From positions 2,480,001 through 2,544,000 of the forward strand of contig NC_037599.1 of the NCBI RefSeq assembly GCF_003073045.1: a stretch of 64,000 nt of DNA. Reading direction: 5' to 3'. Shown in pieces: positions 12,086 through 25,298 of the stretch (position 1 is its first letter; every line of letters begins with the position of its first letter). Both the position numbers and the translations under genes were made by a program. This stretch comes from Pomacea canaliculata. Lineage: Eukaryota; Mollusca; Gastropoda; Architaenioglossa; Ampullariidae. The notes under the pieces were generated by a model that did no database searches, was not told where the DNA came from, and saw only the letters and a list, made by a program, of their open reading frames with translations.

Positions 12086-15000
12086 GTCTCAGAGGCCACC
12101 CACGAGCTCACGTCCCATCACAGGGAAGCCTCCTGGAACAGGTAGACCTTACGCTGTCTCTTGATGTACTATTTTAAAATAATGTATTAATTAATAAATC
12201 AATGTAGATCTTAATAAAACCAAGCATTTTTTATTTTATACATTATCCTATAGAATATACATTAATAGATTTTTATGTTAAATGGGATGGTAAATTTGTG
12301 CACTAAAAATGTATTGTTCATTCGACTCCCACATTTATTATTGGCACTGAGTTCAAAATATGTGACACACCATTTTGAATCACCCATGTTTTCTTTAATT
12401 TCAAACTCTATTCAGCGGCTGGTCGACAGCCTGGAACTGCCACTCGACTTACGACAGCCATGGTAATCATTTCCTTAATAGACATTAAAGCAGCAAAGAT
12501 TTTTTTTTTTGTGGGAGGGAGGTATGTAGAGCATTAATGTATTGAATAGTTGTAGTGCATACCACAAACATTTGACATCGAGTCTGTATCTTTTTAATGA
12601 TAAAAAGAATAATAATACAACACATTTATATGGTACTTTTTCCCAGCACCAGCCAGGCTTAAAGTGCTTAACATACATAGACACAGGCCCATGAGCACAC
12701 ACCTTTTTAGGGATAGCATCAAATTCACCTTCACGATAGACGATGCTTACAGTATATGCACAAAGATGCAAACACACACAACCTTGTCTGCACAGGCTTC
12801 TCTCATTGTTGTGAGAAGTATAATTTTGAAACAATTTTTAAAGTCTCAAAGATTGAATCACAATGGAGAGTTTCATTATTCATATTCGTTTTTTTCCAGA
12901 ATCCTGCAGCAGCAAGACCTGGCACAAGGGGTGGACAAGTCGCAGGTGGTGTTGGTGAGTTGGTGATGAGTGTGTAAAATTCATTGCATGCAGGGACAGT
13001 AATTATTTGTTATTGTATCTATTTCTTTCTCATTTTTGTACACTCACACACATATAAATCTGCACATGCACTTGAACATTCACACTCTTGTCTTTGCATA
13101 TACATGCTGACTGTGATTGTAATGACGGACATTCTTCAGGTAATATAAACCTTTCATTTGTCTTTTCCAGCTTTGAATGCCCAAGTGACTGTGGTGGACC
13201 GACCCACGACTCAGCAAGGACTTGGGGGGATGAAGACAGCAGCAAGAGGTCAATTATATTAGAAATGGCTGACCTCTGGTATTCAGTCTTCTTACTAAAA
13301 TATTCAAGTGTTTTCACACTTTGTTTGAACATTTTTTCAATCAAGATATATTTGCCACATTTCTTTGAATTTCTTTTTATTTTATCTGTGAAGGTATTTT
13401 AACAAGGGAAGTGCATCATTTTCTTAACATTTGATCCTGAGATTTGAGTCTTTTTTTCTTATGCTTTTTTTAATGCCACTATCCTATGTGTTCTGTCAAC
13501 AAAAATATTACTGCTCTGTTGTCTGTGTGTTAAGGGGTGGTTGGGGGCTGGAATAGGATAATACTGACAAGCAGCTTGATTTCAACCTCTCCCAGTGCAA
13601 CAATTGGTGGGGGATCACACTACTGTATAGCCCCAGCAAAGTCCTGACAAGGGTAAAACCAGAGACTGAAGAAGGCATGGAATAAGAGACTGAAGCCAAA
13701 ACAAGCAGAGTTTTGCCAGTATAGGTCATGCACTGACCATATTCCCACCCTATCATCATTGAGGAGTCTATTGAATGGCAGTTCTCCCTCTATATAACTT
13801 TTGTGGACCTTGAGAAGACCTTTGACAGTGTAGATAGGGATGTCATCTGGAGGCTGATGATCCACTATGGTATTCTGCCTCAGCTCAAAAACATCCCGGG
13901 GTTGTACGAAGACTCATCCTGCCAAGTTATCCACAGCATCAAACTCACTAAACCTTTTGTAATGAAGACTGGCGTAAGACAGGGTTGCATATTATCACTG
14001 ATAATCTTCCTAATGGTCATATACTGGATTAAGCGCAAGTTGACCGAAGACAACAATACCGCTATCCAGTGGACTGTCAACAAATAGCTAGAGGACCTGG
14101 ACTTTGCAGTTGACATTAGTCTTCTGTCTCATCGGCAGCAGCATGCACAAACCAAACAGAGGAAGTGAAGAAGACTGGCTTAAAGGTCAAGAGAAAGAAG
14201 ACTGAAGTGATGAGAATCAACAACAAACAGAAACTTCAAATCCATCTTCAAGGAGAGAACAACCTGGAAACAAAACCCTCCTATATCTGGGGAGTATTAT
14301 CAACAAGGACGGTGGAGCAGATCAAAAGCTGCATCAACAAAGCCAGGCCCATCTGGAACTCCTGAGCAAGGAACTTATCCTTCCACAGTAAGATCTGCAT
14401 CTTCAGCACCAATGTGAAGGTAGTCCTACTGTTTGGTTCTGAATTCTGGAGAGTGACAAGCACCATCAACAACAAGCTCCAGACCTTTACCAACCGACAA
14501 TAATGATGTTAATGATGAACGTGATATGTGTGTGTGTTTTCAATATGAACATTCAGATGAACATCAAATGATTATACCCTGTGACAGGAATAACACTAAA
14601 GTTGTTAATCAAATAATTAGTTTTGTACCTTCTTCTTTATTTTTGTGTTTCAGGTGGCAGACAGGTTCAGGACAAAACTTATTACCTGGGTCTGATTAGG
14701 TATTCTGTGTTCTGTGTATATTTATAACCTAAAGGGATGTTCAGTTCCATTGATTAAGCTAATAATTCATTACCTGGCATGTTTACTAAATGCCAATCGA
14801 CTTGGTTATTTATATTTACTTTATTTCTATTTCTATTTGGCAGTTACTCTTGGAATTGTATCTAAAGTTCTTGTTTTTCTTCTTTGCAGAAGCAAAATCA
14901 ATGAATTGAATGCAGAAATCATCAAACTAACCAAGGATATTGAAAATGCCAGCGAGGAAAACTCTAGCTATTTAGCTTATGAAAAGAGGTAATTTCTTTA

Positions 15001-18000
15001 ACATTCATAATTGAGTATTCTTTCGTTTTGCATGACCTGTCCCAGCAATGAATTGGGAAGAGTTTGGGGGGTGCAGGAATGGTCTATAGCTAAATCCCTT
15101 GTATAAGTGCATATTATGCCCTTGTTGATGCATTTGTGCATGCATCCCAATATTCACTTGTTGCAGAATAATGTGCCTGAAGTTTGTGTAATTTTCCATT
15201 ACTTTTACAGCTTAGTTTGGTTTTTTAAAAAAAATCATTATAATTATTGTATGCATTGGACTTAATAAGTTTTTTAAAAAATTTATCATGTTACAAATTG
15301 CATGAAATTATAAAAAATACCAACAGGGCCATTGTAGACTTGGGTTTACTCTGCACCAGTCACAGCATAATCAAATATGCTTCCTCTGCTATAGACTTGA
15401 GTTCTTTTTTCCCCCCCAACAGGGCAGAAGCTCTTGCTACTGAAATTCGAGATCTTCAGGGGGAACTTGGCGACTATAACACAGTGGGTTTGTTAATTTT
15501 TATATCATTCTTGGCTCTTTATTCTGCATCAGAAGTTATATATTTTTCTGCCCATTCAGCAAATTTATATTTTTTTCATAATTTATAAAATGTGGTACAT
15601 CTCATAAATTATCAGTAATTTCTTGCAATTTTCTTCTTCCTTTTGATTTTTGTTGTTGTTTTTTTTGCTTAAGTGGAAGATCATAAACTGCTTATTCAAA
15701 ACCATGTAAACGAATGGAGTAAATAAGAAAACTTACTTTAACTATATTTAACAACTATTTTTGTCCTAGCTTGTGGATAAGCTGACAACAGATGAAGACA
15801 TTCAAGATGTTGAGTTTGACTGCAACAATGTGAGTGTGGCAAACTTGTCAAGTCAAGTTGTCTGCAGTATTTAATTTATAAACTGCAGTTCATATCAAGG
15901 AACATATTTTAATGTATGATAAACCTATTTTAGAAAGACAGGTTTACACCCATAATTTCCTACATTGGGTCTGCAAGGACAATGGCTCGTCACTATTTGG
16001 CTTCTGATGTTCTGCACTTATGTAGATTGGAGGCAAATTCAAGCGGCTAGAGAAAGCATTCTGTGGTCTACAAATGATAGCTATAGCCTTTTTATAGAAT
16101 TGCCAGGGGCAGAGAGAGAGAGCCCTGCCCAGACATCTCCATTGCTCAGATAGCTTTTGTCAGAATTAATTATTCTGCCATCTTTGTCACCACAAATGTA
16201 CAATACCTATAAACAAAAGTAAGAAAGCTTTTTTAAATTTCCATAAAAGGCTCATAAAACCCACTAAATTATTGATTGAATTTTCTGGCTACTTGTCAAA
16301 ATCCTTTATCAATCCTATCAGTTATAATATCAGCTATAATTATTAAAGGCATTAGGTTAAAGTGTGCCTGCATTTTTGTGTGTGTATATATACAGTATTT
16401 TTGTATGATCAAGTAGAATTTAAAAATTTACTGTGATTTTGATTTCTCCTGCCTTCCCTCCCCATTATAAACATTTTTGAATATCATCCAGTTGAAGTCT
16501 CAGAATGACCGAGATGCCAAAAAGATTGAGGAGTTATTTGACGTAAAAAAACAGTAAGTATTTTATGTCATGTGAATGTGACTTTGTAGAGGACCTTTTT
16601 TGAACAGCAGTATGTTTTCAAAGTTTTCTTTTAAGAACGATTTTTATGAATGGAAGTGTGTTGGATTTTTAATTTTCGAAAAGCGTGTTTTTGGAACAGT
16701 GATGTAATTTTTCAGCTTTTTCATTCTGTGTGTGTAGGTGGGATTTTCTTTTCAGCTTATTCACTCATTAGGTGTGTGTGTATATATATATATGACAGTT
16801 GTTCTTTCCTCTAAAATATGGGAATTCCGGTTTATTTTTGATAATATTTAGTTCATATGAGGTGTTCTTTTTAAGAAAAATTCATGTCAGGCAGCAGATT
16901 TTTCTTCAACAGAAACATTTGAAAGACTTAGACGTTCCCATCCTGTTTGTTGTAACTTAACAGGAAAGAGGATCAGATTCAGCTATTAGAGACAGAAATG
17001 GATCAGGAGCGACGAATGGCAGATAATATGGTGAATGATATGGTTAGTAGCTTTCTTACATGTAAAATTTGTTTGAAAAAAAGAATGTTTGTGGAAATAA
17101 ATAAAAAGGCAAGATTTGTGACCACAATGGTTAAATATATTGTATGGTGTATTTTCAAAAGAATTGACATGAATGCTTTCAAATGTTATATTTTAAAAAG
17201 TGACCAAGTAACTAACTAAATATATATGTGGCTACATCTAATATTATGAAAGGAAATCTTACAGAATAGCAGATTTTATTCTAATGGATACTCCAGCCTG
17301 CATGTTCGAGGTATGTACATGCACACATACACACTTTTATATATTTACTTCTTTGTTTAAACAGAAACCAGAAATGAGACAGCATTATATGAAACTGAAA
17401 GAGCTAAATCAGCACCTTTTGCGACAGTTAGAATCAGGACAGCAGGAACTAGACCAGCTCAACTCTCGCATTGAGGGTCTTCAGGAAGTTAGTAATCACT
17501 CACATGCATTTGTACTATATTTGGTCAATTATTTGTGCATCTATTATCTCTGAATACACTGTCACAAATTGAGTGTGATGTAACCATGTTTGTGAAAGTC
17601 CAAAAGTAAGGTGGAGGTTGTGTATATGTTTATGCCTTTTTATGCCCAAGGAAAATTGTAGCAAAAACTTCATTATCATCCTAAACACCAGTTCTTGCAA
17701 ATATGAAAACTGATAATTTTCTAGAGCATTTCTTCTTGTTGAATTCAAATCTAAGGACTTTAAGAAGGGGAGGGAAGAAGCTAGAATGAACAATGAGTCA
17801 AGGAAGGGTTACCTGACCCACTTTTATCTTTAATGTAATGCATATTGAAAACAGATATGAAGAAATACCAAACTTTTTATCTACTCCTTCCTTTTTACCT
17901 TATTACCTATTATATATAGCTTTTTCTCTTTTTTTAAGGGCGGGGGACAAGAAGTGAAACAATATTTCATATGATGAAAGAGTGATGAGCATTTGTTAAC

Positions 18001-21000
18001 CTTATTTAAAAAGAAACACATGCTCCCACCAGGAGGGTAATTTTCACCCTGTAGCAATTTAGACAACAGCTATCATATTGTTGAACACGAGTTTCTCTCT
18101 ATTCCTTGTTGCCTTTTCCAGATATTTTGTTTATTCTCATTTTTATATGTTAAAGATCTGCATCATTTTAGTTAAACTTTAAAAAATACAGAGTCATTAT
18201 CAAAGAGAACTTTCTATGTGGACACTAATTTTGAACACTTAAATTATGATCAGAACTATGCACTTGAAAGTTAGTTGCAGTTATAAGTACAAGCATTAGT
18301 TATAAGTATTATAAGTAAAATAATTAAATAATTCAGAGCTTGCTATCATATGGTACATACAAAATTTCCTGTTGTTACAAGTATTATTTTTTATTTATGA
18401 TTGAGAAAAATTCCTTAAGTTTTAAAGTTTATTTTTTTCATTATTGTATGCTTTTTCTTTAAGGAACTCTCTCAGTCTCAAGTGAAACAAGAAGCAGGTA
18501 TAACCTTTTTCTGTGTTAAGAAGAAATCCTTATTGAACACGAGTTCATGTTTTAAAAGCATTCTTGTGTGTTCGAAATGTTTCTGGTGGAACCAGCATTT
18601 TGTGCCTTTATAATCAGGGTTCCATATTAAGGGGAGACAACAGTAAATAGTAATTGCAAATGAAAAATGTAAACTTTTTACAAAAGTGAGTGACACCTTC
18701 ATACTTTGACTGAAAGTTTCTTTTCTGAACAACCTATCCTGTTGCTTAAAAACAGTGCGCCTTTATGATCAACTCCACGAGCTGGAGTCTAAACGAAATG
18801 CCCTGCAGGAAGAGGCGAAAACACGTGGTTCACCAGCTGAAGAAAGGGAGAAACTTCTGAAACAGGTGAAAGAGGACAACCAGGAGATTGCATCCATGGA
18901 CCGCCAGTCCAGGGAACTGCAGGAGAAGATTGAACAAATGCAGCATGAAATTTCACAGTTAGACCTTGACATTGAAGAGAGTCAAGGTAACAGTTGCCCC
19001 TGTTTTGAGAACTCTCCTTTAACACATCTGTACTTTATGGATCAGCAAGAAACTTGAAACTGTTAAGAGTTAAGGAATTATCTGTACTCAAAACATGGCT
19101 TAAGATATTAAAAAAAAGTAATGTAGTAATCAGCTTCACTTTTAAACAGTAATTTAGGCACCTAAAAGTATTCTTACTTTGAATCTGTGATTTGATTGAT
19201 TTCTAATCCTATCCAGTGTTTAAAAAATAAAAAATAAAAAGTTGCATATTAAGGATAGAAAATATCCCATTATAGTTGTTGTATTTTGTATGTTATTGCT
19301 GTCATGTTTGCAGGAGAACGAAACCAAAAATATAAGGAACTGAAGAAAAGGGAGGAGAGCATGGATGGTGAGAAGGATGTGTACAAAGTTTTCATAAAAC
19401 GTGTTCATGGGGGGCAACTTTTTCAGCTTGCTTTTAAATTGTACTCAATTTACATTTTAAGGCTTTGTTTAATGTCATATGACACCAACCCATCCAATTT
19501 ACTATGTGTAAATATATATATATAATTAATTGAAGTGTGACACTGATATTTTGAATGCATAATCTGTGTTGTGATTTAGTAAGCACTGATATGTAGACTA
19601 TGTATGGGTAAAAGTTAATTACAGAATAATTTTTAACTTTTGAAAATTTTCATCATGAATGATGAGGATACTTTACCAGATTTTAGATAAATTCACGTTT
19701 GTTTGTTGGCTGGCAAATGTACTTTCAAGCTTGAATAATCACTGTTTTACAACATTTAGGCTACTGGGGTCTTTATCATTTGTTGTTTGGTTGGTCATGA
19801 GCACAGAAATGCATGTTTTTAAACCTCATTTACTGGTCTGTTATCATCCTTAGATTTGGTTTTTGAATGTTTTATTTTCTGTCCAACAGAATTTTTGAAC
19901 AGTTTTGAAGAAAATAAAGCAGAAGAACTGGTGAGTTTAAAACTTCACAAATACTGTGCTTTATGTATATCTTTTAAACCTTTAAAAATAATCAATTGCT
20001 GGTTTTATAATTACAGTGATTGTACTGATAAATAGAAATATTGCTAGATAATTTTCAGTGATAGAAATATTGAATGTCCATGCTCAGTTTTTGTTCCTCT
20101 CTCTTTTCCCTATATTTCATGTCGTTCAGTACTACTGATGATGTTTGCCTTGATCGGCCAGTGAGGGCCCATTTGGAGATTTAACCTTGACCTGTCATGC
20201 ATAATCTTTTTTTTTTTTAATCTTATATATTCTCAGAGGAATCAACATCAATAAAGAAATAATGTCTTTCTATCATTCCTCCTTGTTGCGAAGAATTAAT
20301 ATTTGTGGCAGGAAGGTTTGATTAGTATGTGGTAAGAGTTTGTTGCATATTTGTTAAAACCACTTTCAAATCATTGTAATATTTTATAATATACAGAAAA
20401 AAATAGCAGAGCTGGAAACAAATATCACAACACTTCTGGAGCACATGAGCAGGGTAAGTGTTTGTTAGGAAAAGCATCTTGAAAGATAAAAGGCAGCGAT
20501 TTGATTGGAAATTTCATAGGAAGAGTCAATGTGGGTATTGGTAATGTGTTACAGATTATGCGTCCAGCTACAGACACCTTACCACCCATGTCCACAGTCG
20601 TGTAGCCCTCCTCTCTGTACCTCACAATCAAGAGTACTGTTTTGCTCGTTCCTTAGTTCTTTATCCAAACACTTAATTCATGTTTTTGTGTCCACTGTTT
20701 TCTGACACTTATGTTTCTTGTTTGGTTGACTGCTAGTTCATTTGTGCTATTTCAAATGCAGCACATTGAGCTCACATCCACATGGGGTTACAATTTATTA
20801 CTATTTAAAAACCCCTTAAATAGAAGCATATTATTAATACCTTGCTTCTGTTACAATTTTGAGATGAAGTTCATTACTACACAATTCTTGAGCTTAAACA
20901 GGGCTATTGTTGTGTGGATATCACAAAAATATGGAGATGTGTAAAAAAATAATATTGAAGGTACAAATGTGTTGCTAAAATGTTTTTTAGGTGCATTTCT

Positions 21001-24000
21001 CAAGAATAGATGTATTCACACAGATTTTGGGAATATCTTGGACTGAACTGTACCTAATCATTAGAAGAAGAAAAAATGCACCCCGCTGGTCCTTGAACCA
21101 GTCTTGTCCTTTTCATCCTTAGCTTGCAATAGCAGTTCTGTTTGCCAAAATTTATCACCCCTACCTTGCAAAAGCTTGTTGTCTTAAAGTAGCCAGTAAT
21201 AAATTAACAACTACTACAATCAATGGCAGAACATGGGCCGCTTCACAAATCTGCCAACTCCCAAAGATCTTATGACAATGAAGGAAGACTTGGCTTTCAA
21301 AGAAGATGAGATGAAAAAGTCAGAAACCACCACCATTGAGCTAGCAACACGTAAGTTCTGCACCATTCCTCAAGTTGCTTGAGCTTGTTTCCACTGCAAA
21401 TACTGAAGGCTGCTGACAAAAGTTTCTTTCTCAAGATATTGAATTAGAAGTAATACTATGATAGCAAGGCTTAGAGGTAAGTATGGATCTTTATGGAACA
21501 AAAATGTCTTATGCATTAACTGTTTGCAGAAAATGTGTACATCTTGCAGAAGTTTGCATGGATAAAAAAAATAATGAAGATGCATCTTTATCAACAATAT
21601 AATGACTATAACAAGATTGCCCACAATTCCTGATTTAAGTAGTAATGCTATGAAATGGGCATTATGTAGTCATGGAGTGGTTAATGTCCCCCTCCCCAAT
21701 TCCTACCATCTTTATCAGAAGCAGCAAAGAGAGCAGAGTCTAAAAGAGAGCAGAGTCTAAGTACAGAGAAGTTTACATCATCAAGATATCATTCTAACCA
21801 GTCATTGAATTAACCTTGTATGCAATGCAGAACGAGATAAACTGCAGCAAGACCTTCAGAAGATGGATCAGTTTGAGGAGAAACTGAAGGAGGAGCTAGT
21901 GGTAATCAAGAAGAAGGCAGACCAGATGGAAAAAGATGTGGCCATGTACAGTGATCTGGAAAAACTGCGGGCTGATGCAGAAGCAAAGAAACAGGTATTT
22001 GCAGTAGTCCATCAGGAATGAGTCTGTGAACATTAAAGTAGCAAACTAAATGTGTGATACTGGTAGTATCTCATTTATTTTCAACATATCCCATATGCTT
22101 ACCGGATTCATATTCAGATGATACACATGTTTAAAAAAAAAAATTGAGCTGCTTTGTACCATGTGTTAACTCACCAGAGCTGTACCCCTTTGGCACAGGC
22201 CTTTTTTCTCTGGATGCACGATTTTTTTCATTTTTAGTTTCTGTTTCCATAATGAAGTGATGAGCTACTGTTTAACCTTTTTTTTTTTTTTTTGGTTTTA
22301 CAGAAACTAATGGAGAGCCGTGTAATTTTACAAAGGAGGCGGGATACCTTTAAGAAACAGATGCAGCTTTTGAATGCAGATTACAACAGCCTGAAAGCTC
22401 AGCTCATGGAAAATGAAACATACACACAGGTTAGTAGTAGCATGTTTACACTACAAAAAATACATGGAATTTATTAAAATCTGCATCTATCCCTCAAGAT
22501 TCACAAACAATTAGCATTGTCAAAACATAATGAGGCATGTTTCTGTGCCAACCAAACCCATCCCATGCTTCTTTTTCCTGGTCAAAATGTATTACTGATA
22601 AAAACTTTAGAAATCTGAACAAATGGATGGTAAAAAAAAAAAGGTTTTTGCTCTTTTCAGTAAATGTTATTGGTCTTTGCAGCTGTGCAATCTGGAGAAA
22701 AAATGGCAGCATCATGAACAAAACAACTTTTCAATGAAGGAGTGTATCCTTTCAATATTTTGCAAAGTTTTAATGGAGACCCACAAGCTTTCCAAGTTTT
22801 TGTGCATATCTAAAGCACACATTTACAGATAAGTTTAGGCTTGCCTGTCTTTCATATCCCTTACACTCATAACAAGGCTTTTTATAAAAGCCCTGGTGAG
22901 CATTAGAATACCTCTGTTAAAAGTCTTTAGTAGATCTCAGCAACATAGTGTACAAATTCAGTACAGTCCACTTCAACTACCTTTCACAATCCATTCACAC
23001 TGTTAGGTGCAAGTATGAGCCTTAGTGTGAGTTATAGACTGTGAAACTTTCATGCTTTTACCGGGTTCCTTCAGGCTAATTTCTCCACGTGGTCCACGGC
23101 TCTAAGACCCTTAAAGGCTTAACATAAAAATTAAGGTAACTCATCTGTAGAGCCTAACATCACATGCCAAAAGCCATATTTTCTCTTTTAAATGAAAAGC
23201 AAATATGAACTGACCAGCATTTATACTGCCTACATCATAGAAGAATCCAGCCGAAGCAAGAGCTTTAAAGCACACAATAATTGCCATCAGTGGCCTGCTG
23301 TCCAAGTCATTGAAGCACTGTATTAGAAATCAACAAAACCAATACTGCTGGATAACAAATGAGAGCTTTCTTTCACACAACAGCAGGTGTATATCAAGGT
23401 GGTTTACTAGCACCTGTGCTGAATAACGTTTTGGAGATGAAGAACATACATGAAGCACTTCACAACCATCATACTTCCATTTCCATTGGTGGAAGGCTGA
23501 TTTGTAACACACACTTTGCATCAATATGGTAGCAGGCAACAGAACTGCATGACCTTACCAATAGACTGACAGTTTGAACATATATGGAATGGAGATCAGC
23601 AGTGACAGAGAGTAAAGTCATGGCCACTGGTGACAGCAAAACAAAGATCTACATGAATAAAGTATGGCTCAAAAACAAACAGCTATTCACATTTCGGTGC
23701 CATCCTCATCAACATATATACACTTCAGGATCATTACAGCAACAGTGGCAATTAGTTTAAGTTTAGTTTTATCCTGAGGCTTGACACCTAATTTTAATGA
23801 CAATTTGTCAGAAATGTCTGTGCAGTTCTGAGATGAGAGGTGTTGATCAGTGTTGTTCTTTGTGTTTGATGATTTCATGAAGGAAAATAACTGTTCGCAC
23901 ATAGGTAGAACCGAATATTGCTATAATCCTTGTGGAAAACTTCCTGAAGTTTTTTAAGTTTTTCAGGAAGGCATATAGACCTACATAACAGATTTTGTGA

Positions 24001-25298
24001 ATCGCTACAGTGTCCTTTGTGCGGCCTGCATGTTTGACATGCCTACTCTAGGTTACCTTGGGGGTCGACACCATGGTCAGAAGAACTGGCTTAATATGAT
24101 TAAGGAATGGTTTGCCCATCCCACACAGGACCTGCTCACTATCACCCAAGACAGGCACAAGTCCTTGTGCCTCCTACCACCAACCTGTACCAGTAAAAAG
24201 GGACAAATGAATAAATGATAATACATCAAACCTACTTTTGTAAATTCATAGAAACAAAGTTTTAATTTCATTTTCAATTCAAAACAGTGCTCATGCTACG
24301 TTTGGGGAATTAACATCTTGTAATCTAAACCAAGTCATATGTAAATAATTGAGCGTTTGAATGGGTTTTCCATGCATTTGAGACATTCAGTGAATTAACT
24401 TAATGTTAGTAACTGCTGCAAACTTTAATCATTCTTATGCTGCAACAATTTTTTTCAGTTTGTAGGTTTAACTACTTAATGGTTTATGGTCTAAAACATC
24501 GTCAATGAATCAGTATGATTTCATGACTTTTTAACCTTAAAAACTGTTGACTTTCTGCAAGACGGAATTGTGCAATAGTTTCTTTGTGTGCATGCACAAA
24601 TTGCACTTAGCCACCTTTTCAGCAGACATAAAAGTTATCATTGACATGTTCATCGAAAGTTATTTTTCTTTAGAGAATGGGAAAATGAGCAAGGTCAAGG
24701 GCCATAATATAAGGTTAAAAGTCAGAACTAAAGAACTAAAATGTACTGATGCTTTCAACATATCAGTAGATTCTTGTGCTGAGCAGATATGATCTCTACC
24801 CTTAATCATAGTTCCCAGAATGCTTTGAAGGTTAACACGACTGTAAAATTATAAGTTCCCACATTTGGTTTGGTCTGTGGTGTTGTCAAACACTAGAACC
24901 ATGGCAAATTCACGTGTATGTTCTACAAAAATTAATTACTGTGCATTTTGGTAACAATAAAAATATACATTGGCACATTTAACTTACGTCAAGCAACTTT
25001 GAGCATAATGATGAACTCAGGTTAGCATGTATTTCAAGATCAAAATGCCAGTATTTATATTAACACCAAAGAATGGATCTTTCTAGCACCTGATCTGTGT
25101 CGCTGATGGGAGGTAACTCCAAAGTACAAAATCAAATTCAGTAAAGCTGCTTACAAAGGTTTTCCTTACCTTTGCAAAGTCATTTCTGCCAGAACAATGG
25201 AGTGTGATTTCCATCCCATTAGTACTCAAGTCTACACTAAAATAGAGGACTTCAACAACAGACTACAAACATTTATGTCTGGAAAAGCCAGCTACTGA
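12086..25298 (+). CDS. IFT74: Intraflagellar transport protein 74 (IFT74), complete or nearly so
   Basis: IFT74 is a coiled-coil subunit of the IFT-B core. It pairs with IFT81 and carries tubulin into cilia. Exons: 12086-12141, 12416-12462, 12900-12954, 13171-13248, 14654-14699, 14890-14988, 15423-15483, 15770-15829, 16492-16553, 16964-17042, 17365-17487, 18464-18497, 18756-18986, 19314-19367, 19890-19930, 20397-20453, 21230-21350, 21831-21994, 22304-22429, 22683-22743, 25180-25298. Phases close throughout to about 591 codons (human 600). A basic Pro/Arg/Gly/Thr-rich N-terminus is followed by KTYYLGLIRSKI, EEREKLLKQVKEDNQEIASM, QKYKELKKREESMD and LEKKWQHHEQNNFSMKEF, all close to human. The last exon is small and lies 2.4 kb away; it gives the family C-terminus (TMECDFHPI) and a TGA. 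The initiator probably spans a splice junction (AT|G) with an upstream 5'UTR exon that is not secured. Confidence 0.94.
13545..14510 (+). mobile_element. LINE (non-LTR retrotransposon) reverse-transcriptase fragment, decayed
   Basis: The plus strand carries a broken reverse-transcriptase domain in the IFT74 intron between exons ending 13248 and starting 14654. Recognisable motifs in order are ITLLYSPSKVL, ITFVDLEKTFDSVDRDVIW (usual FIDFEKAFDSVDR), KTGVRQGCILS (the VRQGC motif), LEDLDFAVDISLLSH (a mutated A-D-D catalytic motif, with VD where DD is expected) and TGLKVKRKKTEVM. Several stops and frame changes interrupt it, and the 5' endonuclease part and 3' end are missing. It is same-sense with IFT74. 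The family type is that of endonuclease-reverse transcriptases common in invertebrates. A clade call would need alignment. Confidence 0.9.
23195..24235 (+). mobile_element. Second LINE reverse-transcriptase fragment, different family, decayed
   Basis: This fragment lies in the last IFT74 intron, same sense as the gene. Readable pieces are VYQGGLLAPVLNNVLE (usual VRQGCLLSPTLFNIFLE) near 23390, HEALHNHHTSISIGGRLICN near 23450, LHDLTNRL and ESKVMATGDSKTKI near 23550-23650, and KNWLNMIKEWFAHPTQDLL with ITQDRHKSL near 24080-24170 (usual DNIKEW...DRxxWR end). An AATAAATGATAA tail follows at about 24209. Stops and gaps are frequent, so it is inactive. The sequence differs from the 13.5-14.5 kb LINE. 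The 5' boundary is uncertain. Confidence 0.82.

Noticed and set aside
12475-12977. Open frames around IFT74 exon 3 on both strands
   Set aside because: Only the 55-nt exon at 12900-12954 fits the family; the rest is intron.
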